64,000 bases of DNA from positions 5,208,001 through 5,272,000 of the forward strand of contig NZ_CP018620.1 in NCBI RefSeq assembly GCF_001908275.1, written 5' to 3'. Position numbers and translations under genes: made by a program. The DNA comes from Paenibacillus xylanexedens (GTDB lineage: Bacteria; Bacillota; Bacilli; Paenibacillales; Paenibacillaceae). Below are positions 58,800 to 64,000 of this stretch, one piece after another. The notes under the pieces were generated by a model. The model was not told where the DNA came from and searched no databases. It worked only from the letters and a program-made list of their open reading frames with translations. Each line of letters begins with the position of its first letter. The first letter of the stretch is position 1.

Positions 58800-59756
58800 A
58801 TTTATTGACCCTCCATGCTTATATTGATAATGATTATCACCATCAGTATAAACATACCTTCCACTTCCACCTCTGAAAATGTCATTTCGCGCCACACCTG
58901 ATGTCAGATCAGGCCATTTTAGAGGTGCTGAGGTCTTTTCTTTAAATTGCAGAGGAGAAAGACCTGTATGTTTCTTGAACATACGCCCCAAATAATATCC
59001 ATCCGGATAACCGATTCCTACAGCGATCTCATCCAACGTGGCATCCGTTTGCAGCAACATCTCTTTGGCTTTGAACAAACGAAACTGAATCAGATAATCG
59101 ATGGGACTGGTTCCAGTCGACTGCTTGAACTTGCGTGACAAACTTCTTGGGCTGGTGCCGATCATTTCTGCCAAAACATGAAGTGTAAGTGGCTGGGTGT
59201 ACGAAGACTCTACAATTTCAATGACTTTGCTGACCTGATCCATAATACTTGGATAACGATTGGATATACGAGGAATCTGTGATGAGATCTGCTCCACAAA
59301 TGCATAGAACAAACTCTTGGCCTGAAAGTGCTGAATAGGGTTCTTTTGATCCCAAAAAAAGTGCATCTTTTTCAATTGCTCATATAGAATGGTTGGCATA
59401 TCGGGGGTAAAGCCATAGTTCATTTGGAACGGATTGATACGCTCCATTAACCTTCCCAGATCGTTTCTCCCTCCACTAGGCAGGTTTGCTTTGTACATCA
59501 AGTAATATAGGCGCAATCCGGATTCGCCTGCTTGAATCACCAACTTACTCCCTTTTCCCCCATGGAGAATATAAAAGCGACTCACTTCATACGTTTGGTT
59601 GTCAATGGTCACTCCGGCATCACCCTGAATGGTGAGTACAAAGGTACTCGTCGGAAATTTGTATTTCATCTCTTCATACGCCTCTAATTCCATGTAACGG
59701 ATATCTGTTATACTCACCGCAGCATAGTTCCAGAGGATATAATAATCATTCCACAT
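57795..59756 (-). CDS. second AraC regulator fused to siderophore-binding lipoprotein (653 aa)
   Basis: Same order as the neighbour at 55634: cupin-like N-terminus (STFVLTIQGDAGVTIDN), AraC double HTH (LHVLAEMIGTSPRSLSRKFKQ; LDEIAVGIGYPDGYYLGRMF), linker with DNHYQYKHGGS, internal Met320 starting a lipoprotein signal peptide (MNRQTRTG..LSAC, C343), then a Peripla_BP_2 domain (PKRIVVDLYLGSLIALGIKP). The two proteins are clearly homologous but well diverged, so this is an old tandem duplication that kept the open junction. Start ATG 59756 preferred over 59768, whose ATG abuts the GGAG. Confidence 0.84.
   Translation of the reverse strand: MWNDYYILWNYAAVSITDIRYMELEAYEEMKYKFPTSTFVLTIQGDAGVTIDNQTYEVSRFYILHGGKGSKLVIQAGESGLRLYYLMYKANLPSGGRNDLGRLMERINPFQMNYGFTPDMPTILYEQLKKMHFFWDQKNPIQHFQAKSLFYAFVEQISSQIPRISNRYPSIMDQVSKVIEIVESSYTQPLTLHVLAEMIGTSPRSLSRKFKQSTGTSPIDYLIQFRLFKAKEMLLQTDATLDEIAVGIGYPDGYYLGRMFKKHTGLSPLQFKEKTSAPLKWPDLTSGVARNDIFRGGSGRYVYTDGDNHYQYKHGGSINMNRQTRTGMLLSILLSLTLLLSACSTGVASNSSGDASGSNSTSSSTKTVTAENQSKSSVPRTVSTVKGDITIPAEPKRIVVDLYLGSLIALGIKPVGTPEMNLKNPYFIKSLEGVQNIGEYETISLEKVLELEPDLIVTGNPDLFDSFSKIAPTLVVPYGELKNTHEEIAYFGEVLNKEKESEAWLTDYDARIADAKKRVGEAIDPQAEVSVMQFYDKAPLAFGDNFGRGGQAVYSALGLNPPADKKETLMKDQLVEVSSEAIPEFAGDYIILTADNLTLEELKSKPVWSSLDAVKNDRVFIWSPDRSWYFDPIATLDQTEELAAWFTKISEPK
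58826..58850 (-). promoter_or_regulatory. internal Fur box and -10, copy 2
   Basis: Fur box (58826-58844; 16 of 19 to GATAATGATAATCATTATC) directly abuts TATACT (58845-58850), the same geometry as in copy 1. No good -35 is seen at 17 bp. It lies inside the coding frame of the AraC-SBP protein, 27 nt before ATG 58799. Confidence 0.75.
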
Positions 59757-59806
59757 TTTGCTACCCATCTCCGTCTACATAAATTGTGTCTGTACTTTAC
59801 TCACTT

Positions 59807-59825
59807 ATTGATAACCATTATCAAT
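59807..59825. promoter_or_regulatory. Fur box upstream of AraC-SBP copy 2
   Basis: ATTGATAACCATTATCAAT, a near-perfect palindrome matching TGATAATnATTATCA except one base, 51-69 bp before the start at 59756. It could also act on the plus-strand gene at 59961. Confidence 0.78.
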
Positions 59826-59960
59826 TATTATGATGAAGTACGCAATACAACCGATGTATAAGCATCCATTCAGACAAAAAAAGAGCTATTCAAATCCTTC
59901 TCTTAACATCCGATATATGTAAATAGAACCATGATAAAGCGGAGAAGGAGAACAGAGGAT

Positions 59961-60773
59961 ATGAATTCAATCTCATCTGCAACCAAAAGCAGTTTCACTC
60001 CCGGGAATCAAGTCTCCAATCGGGATAAAGAAATTCAGGGACTTATGAAACAAAAGGCTCGACTTAATGAGGATCTACAGGCGGTTAAAACCAATGATCA
60101 ACTTGATAGCAAAATAAAAGCCGAACGAGTTAAATCTTTAACTAGTTTCATTCAACAAGTTGATAACCAAATTTCCCAAATTCAATCAGAAGAACTTCAA
60201 GAGAAAAATAAAACAAATCAGTCTGAGAAACCTAAGCAGCAAGAAGAACCTTCTCAATCTAGTGAAGGGTCCTTAGATCCATCCATGAATCATATTGTTA
60301 AACATAGCCAGACATATGATCAGTTGGGTAAATTAGTAGGCTTACGTGATCGAATGCATGGTTCCATTAAAACTCTTGAGGGAGAGACCAGATTCGATCG
60401 GATCGTTCTGGATAATGACACGGGTAATGATATGGGAAAATCAATGATGCTAGAAAACGCAGAGCAAACTGTTTTTAAAATGAAGCGTGAAATGGTTCAG
60501 GATATCAACTCTCAGCTGAGCAAGACGGATCAGAAAATTGGAGATCTGATAAAAGAAATCCATCAACCTGCGTCAAAAGATTCACTTAAGTCGCCTCCGT
60601 ATAAAACCTCAACGAACAAAGAAGATCAGGAAGTAAATGAAAGAAAGAAAACGGGAAGTAAGGAGCATCCATCAGATGGCGGAACCACAGATCAGAAATC
60701 AGGAAATGGTCTGCAAACTCCGGCTTCTGCATCTCCTGCTACTTCATATCCATCCGTCGATATTCGAATCTGA
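59961..60773 (+). CDS. hypothetical coiled-coil protein, FlxA-like N-terminus
   Basis: 270 residues from ATG 59961 (AAGGAG ~9 nt upstream). N-terminal ~90 residues resemble FlxA-like proteins ([34 protein letters not shown]), a heptad coiled coil. The middle is helical and charged; the C-terminus is Ser/Thr/Pro/Lys-rich and probably disordered. No signal peptide. Function unknown. Confidence 0.65.
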   Translation: MNSISSATKSSFTPGNQVSNRDKEIQGLMKQKARLNEDLQAVKTNDQLDSKIKAERVKSLTSFIQQVDNQISQIQSEELQEKNKTNQSEKPKQQEEPSQSSEGSLDPSMNHIVKHSQTYDQLGKLVGLRDRMHGSIKTLEGETRFDRIVLDNDTGNDMGKSMMLENAEQTVFKMKREMVQDINSQLSKTDQKIGDLIKEIHQPASKDSLKSPPYKTSTNKEDQEVNERKKTGSKEHPSDGGTTDQKSGNGLQTPASASPATSYPSVDIRI

Positions 60774-60870
60774 GCACGCTCTGATTACACTAACTTATAT
60801 GTATACATATTGGGGTTGAAGTGTTTTCTATTCGGCACACAGCCTTCGACCCTCACGCATCAAATGATAG

Positions 60871-60917
60871 AAAAACCACTATGACAGGTGACTAATACCT
60901 GATACGTAGTGGTTTTT
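60871..60917. terminator. bidirectional hairpin terminator
   Basis: AAAAACCACTA..AGGT/ACCT..TAGTGGTTTTT long stem after 59961-60773; T-run on both strands. The remaining ~150 bp to 61072 show nothing recognisable. Confidence 0.82.
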
Positions 60918-61072
60918 CAGCATTTTAACGTTTGGGTATTAAGGCGAAGCCTAGGATTACAAAGAAGCTTTCTTGTAAAAAGCTTTTAGATCACTTCCTT
61001 AGGTTCCTTGTGTCCTCTACATTCTCATATAAATGTATATTTCAACTTAGATAGTATGATTATTTCTTATGT

Positions 61073-62029
61073 CTAGCACGGAGTACTGGCGGTATCATTG
61101 GCACAGATGATACTTCCAGCAATCGCTTTACAACCTTTTTTGATGCGTGTGGCCTCATCAATAATCTGATCAATGTTTTCATATTTTTGCTTGCTGTTGG
61201 TTACAACGGCGATAGATACCGACACGAGAGGAATGGGTCGATTCAGCCCGGAACGCCCTTCTCCCAGAACATATTGATTATGCCAATCATGTTCGTTGTA
61301 AAACGTTTTTTCCTTTCCTCAAAACCTGAGATGACTTCCTCACTAATATGTTTGTAATGATGGTGATTCAGGATTGTAATAAAATCATCACCACCGATAT
61401 GTCCAAGAAAAGCTTCAGGCGGAACAAATAGCTTACGAAGCAAGTTAGCTGTCGCCTGAATAAGCTGATCCCCCATTTTGAAGCCATAGCTATCATTGTA
61501 AGATTTGAACTGATCGAGATCAACGTACAGTACGCTAAAATGGTCCATCTGAAGAGCCTGAGACAGCCTTTCATCTATGATATGATTACCTGGAAGACCA
61601 GTCAGCGGGTTCATAAAAATCGCCATTTCAGCCCGTACATCAGCAACAGCAAGTAGCAAACGCCGAATACTCACAGCTCCAAAGAAACTTTCCCCTGACG
61701 TGACCAACACAAGATCATATATTTCCCCTTCATCTCGGTCCATGGCTAGAACACTGACATCTGTAATCTGTTCCGAATAATCCACGACCAGTGCCTGCGT
61801 GTTCATTACCAGTTCTACAGGACGTCCCATGTACAGATTATAGCCATACTGGGTGCCAATCTGCTGAAAGAATCGGGGCCGCATCATTAATGACACACAC
61901 TTCTCCCCCCATAACAGCTATACCTTCCAGACTAGGATTGGACTTGAACAGATGATAGACGATATCACATTTTGTATCAGATTGTACTACAGGAATTGGT
62001 TCAGCAATCTCGCCTATTTGCGTAAACAT
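61073..62029 (-). pseudogene. GGDEF-domain (diguanylate cyclase-like) gene with two frameshifts
   Basis: Three frames join into one protein. The N-terminal CBS-like sensor begins at ATG 62029 and is interrupted at a G6 run (61905-61910 on the complement), where removing one G restores GEKCVSLMMRPRFF. The GGDEF domain (NPLTGLPGNHIIDERL, HIGGDDFITIL) follows. A second break at an A6 run (61306-61311) shifts the frame; adding one A restores KTFYNEHDWHNQYVLGEGRSGLNRPIPLVSVSIAVV and the true C-terminus ending at TAG 61073-61075. The GGDEF signature reads GGDDF. Two compensating-type homopolymer indels suggest sequencing error or recent decay. Confidence 0.82.
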
Positions 62030-62274
62030 ACTATTCTACCCCTCTGTTCGTAGCATCTAATCCGAACTTTTCAAATATATATGTAGGTCTTTGTCAATGG
62101 TCACATCGTACCACTTTCTACTTGAAAAAGCGTTAACTGAAGGTAAAAGTTTATGAAATATTTCCTTTTCTAAATTTTGCTATAGGGAGCTTATTTTAAT
62201 GCTTGATCTCAAAATTCAGAAACAATGATGCAACACTAAATTTCATCATCATGTTCTGTGTTATTTCGTTATGC

Positions 62275-62322
62275 AAAAATACCGTCATTTACTGGATATC
62301 TTTAATCCAATAAATGACGGTA
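62275..62322 (-). terminator. terminator downstream of spo0A
   Basis: Long stem AATACCGTCATTTA/TAAATGACGGTATT with inner pairs and TTTGC on the minus strand, 130 bp after spo0A. The rest of 62030-62455 holds no gene I can support. Confidence 0.8.
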
Positions 62323-62455
62323 TTCGTTGGCATTAATTCACAGAAGTTTATGGACCTGAAATGAACGAATTCAGATATAGGACGCCAAAAATCCATTAGA
62401 CTAGAATCTAATCTGTATTCAAACTATACTTGCCAGCTCACTACTCCTGACCCTT

Positions 62456-63262
62456 TCAGCTTACCTTATGCTCAATTCTCAACTTGTCAGCAACCATCGC
62501 AATGAATTCCGAATTTGTTGGTTTTGACTTGCTGATATTGATCGTGTAACCAAACAAGTGGCTGATGCTGTCGATGTTGCCGCGTGTCCAAGCCACTTCA
62601 ATGGCATGGCGGATGGCACGTTCGACGCGGGACGGCGTGGTTTTGAATTTTTCGGCAATCGCCGGATACAGTGTTTTGGTGATGGCTCCCAAAATTTCGA
62701 TATTGTTATACACCATAGTAATCGCTTCGCGCAAATACTGATATCCTTTAATATGCGCAGGAACGCCGATTTCATGTATGATGGACGTAATATTTGCATC
62801 CAGATTTTTGTGTTTGCCCATTGGCACAACATTGGATTTCATGAACATGGATGATCCGCTGCTTGTGGACATCGCCGTCTGTGTTCCCACCAGTTGACGC
62901 ACACGATTCGCAAGCACTTCCATGTCAAACGGCTTGAGAATATAATAAGAAGCTCCGAGTTGCACGGCACGCTGTGTGATATTCTCTTGTCCGAATGCCG
63001 TAAGCATAATGACTTTAGGCTGTGGAGACAGGTTCAGGTCGCGCAAGCGCTCAAGCACACCCAGACCGTCCAGATGAGGCATGATAATATCCAGAATCAA
63101 TACATCCGGCACATCCCGAGTTTGCTCCAGCAATTGCAGTACTTCTTCTCCATTGTATGCAATACCGGTTACTTCCATATCTTCCTGCTCAGATATATAT
63201 TCGGCAAGCAAATTCGTAAATTCACGATTATCATCGGCCAGCAATACCTCAATTTTTTGCAA
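62456..63262 (-). CDS. spo0A: sporulation master response regulator Spo0A
   Basis: 268 residues. Receiver domain: D10-D11, phosphoacceptor D58 ([13 protein letters not shown]), K110 (ILKPFD). Hinge with Ser/Met-rich residues, then the Spo0A_C helix-turn-helix ([41 protein letters not shown]). The TTG start at 63262 has AAAGGAGG 8 nt upstream; an in-frame extension to 63301 has no such site. Lies downstream of spoIVB as in Bacillus and Clostridium. Activated by the phosphorelay. Confidence 0.97.
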   Translation of the reverse strand: MQKIEVLLADDNREFTNLLAEYISEQEDMEVTGIAYNGEEVLQLLEQTRDVPDVLILDIIMPHLDGLGVLERLRDLNLSPQPKVIMLTAFGQENITQRAVQLGASYYILKPFDMEVLANRVRQLVGTQTAMSTSSGSSMFMKSNVVPMGKHKNLDANITSIIHEIGVPAHIKGYQYLREAITMVYNNIEILGAITKTLYPAIAEKFKTTPSRVERAIRHAIEVAWTRGNIDSISHLFGYTINISKSKPTNSEFIAMVADKLRIEHKVS

Positions 63263-63316
63263 AACGGTATCCTCCTTTAAATTAAACATCGTTTCGTACA
63301 TTTCCTTACAGGTTAA

Positions 63317-63345
63317 ATTTTCGACACAGCCAGTTGAATTCCTTC
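63317..63345 (-). promoter_or_regulatory. sigma-H promoter of spo0A
   Basis: GAAGGAATT (-35, 63337-63345) matches RnAGGAwWT exactly; 14-bp spacer; GAAAAT (-10, 63317-63322). A TTCGACA box overlaps the -10 and TGTCGAA overlaps just upstream. Confidence 0.75.
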
Positions 63346-63437
63346 TGTCGAAAATTATTTTTCTTTATTTTTTTTTCTTGATCCTATATAATAAATAATT
63401 TATTTCATTATCCGATATATTATGTTTGCTTTCGACA
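63320..63437. promoter_or_regulatory. three Spo0A boxes (TGTCGAA)
   Basis: Exact TGTCGAA or its complement TTCGACA at 63320-63326, 63346-63352 and 63431-63437, all in the spoIVB-spo0A intergenic region. Indicates autoregulation of spo0A, as in B. subtilis. Confidence 0.82.
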
Positions 63438-63479
63438 AAAAAGAACCTCAGGGCTGTTTAGCCAGCCTTGAGGTTCTTA
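63437..63479 (-). terminator. terminator of spoIVB
   Basis: Stem AAGAACCTCAAGGCTGG/CAGCCCTGAGGTTCTT followed by TTTTTTG on the minus strand, overlapping the last codons of spoIVB. Confidence 0.85.
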
Positions 63480-64000
63480 TCGTTTTCCTTTTTCATCATA
63501 ACGCCAGCATCTTGTAACATCCATTCAATGAAGCAACCGTAACCCGATTTTGGATCATTCACGAATACATGAGTAACTGCACCGATCAACTTACCATTCT
63601 GTACAATGGGGCTACCACTCATCCCTTGAACGATACCTCCGGTCTTATCCAGCAGTTTCGGGTCCGTGATTCGAAGCACCAGACCTTTTGTTGCTGGTTC
63701 GGTTTGATCTGCCACATGAACAATGTCAATGGAGAAGCGTTCAACTTGTTGACCGTCAACCACGGTAAGTATTTCGGCCGGTCCTTCCTTTACTTCATGA
63801 GAAAAAGCGACGGGAATGCCTTTCGAATACAAACTGTGCTCAGGATTTCCGGACATTTTACCAAAGATACCAAAAGCCGTATTACGTTCAATATTGCCCA
63901 AAATTTTGCTTTCCTTGAGGAAATGAGCACGTTTTTCACCCGGATCACCGGTCTCGCTTTTAGAAATGGACGTCACATTGGATTGAACGATCTGACCACT
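63458..64000 (-). CDS. spoIVB: SpoIVB peptidase, C-terminal part
   Basis: The frame runs off the right edge of the window ([15 protein letters not shown] at the edge). The remaining ~180 residues are the S55 serine-protease domain: [23 protein letters not shown] with catalytic Ser, and [16 protein letters not shown]. The PDZ domain and catalytic His region partly lie outside. Secreted by the forespore to trigger SpoIVFB and pro-sigma-K cleavage. Directly upstream of spo0A. Confidence 0.95.
   Translation of the reverse strand, partial: SGQIVQSNVTSISKSETGDPGEKRAHFLKESKILGNIERNTAFGIFGKMSGNPEHSLYSKGIPVAFSHEVKEGPAEILTVVDGQQVERFSIDIVHVADQTEPATKGLVLRITDPKLLDKTGGIVQGMSGSPIVQNGKLIGAVTHVFVNDPKSGYGCFIEWMLQDAGVMMKKENDKNLKAG

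Overview
The window is about 64 kb of a low-to-mid G+C Firmicutes chromosome from a spore former. Gene order matches the Bacillus subtilis blocks ribDE-ribBA-ribH / scpAB / dacB-spmAB / rluB-resABCDE, lysA-spoVA-spoIIA-dacF-punA-xerD-fur-spoIIM-nudF-mciZ, bkd, and spo0A/spoIVB. Protein style, the giant collagen-like gene and small dispersed repeats suggest Paenibacillus (inference; no rRNA or tRNA is present to confirm it). Nearly all genes lie on the minus strand.

Region by region: 1-710 holds the 3' end of serA, whose terminator is split by an IS3-family element (757-2037, GGT target duplication). 2189-7198 is a 1669-residue collagen-like spore-surface-type protein. 7393-13176 is resABCDE (cytochrome c maturation plus a two-component system), followed by rluB, a secreted trypsin-like protease, spmAB, dacB, ytfJ, a DUF2953 protein, scpBA and the riboflavin genes under an FMN riboswitch with an unusually long leader. 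25-31 kb carries an unknown gene, ppiB, lysA and a reduced spoVA set (AA, AB, AF). A 2.5-kb accessory insertion follows (structured repeats, an AraC regulator and a nonsense-mutated EamA transporter). Next come sigF-spoIIAB-spoIIAA-dacF, punA, xerD, yqzK, fur, spoIIM, an EndoQ-type nuclease, nudF, the tiny mciZ, a tripeptidase, a 215-bp MITE-like element, the tiny prli42, lipB, and the branched-chain keto-acid dehydrogenase genes with their own lpdV.

50.7-54.2 kb holds small accessory genes: DUF2627, a K+-channel-like protein, a thymidine kinase with an altered P-loop, zinc-ribbon proteins and a YiiX-type hydrolase. 54.4-59.8 kb is an iron-responsive island: a ferredoxin-NADP reductase plus two tandem 653-657-residue reading frames. 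Each frame joins an AraC-type regulator to a siderophore-binding lipoprotein, with a Fur box, a -10 element, a ribosome binding site, a start codon and a lipoprotein signal peptide embedded in the middle of the continuous frame. This is the most unusual feature of the window. The last 4 kb holds a coiled-coil protein, a GGDEF gene broken by two homopolymer indels, spo0A (TTG start, sigma-H promoter, 0A boxes) and the 3' part of spoIVB.

Functionally the window combines early and middle sporulation control (spo0A, spoIIA, spoIIM, spoIVB, spmAB, dacB/F, spoVA, ytfJ, mciZ), respiration control (res), iron homeostasis (fur, Fur boxes), and cofactor or fatty-acid precursor supply (rib, lipB, bkd).
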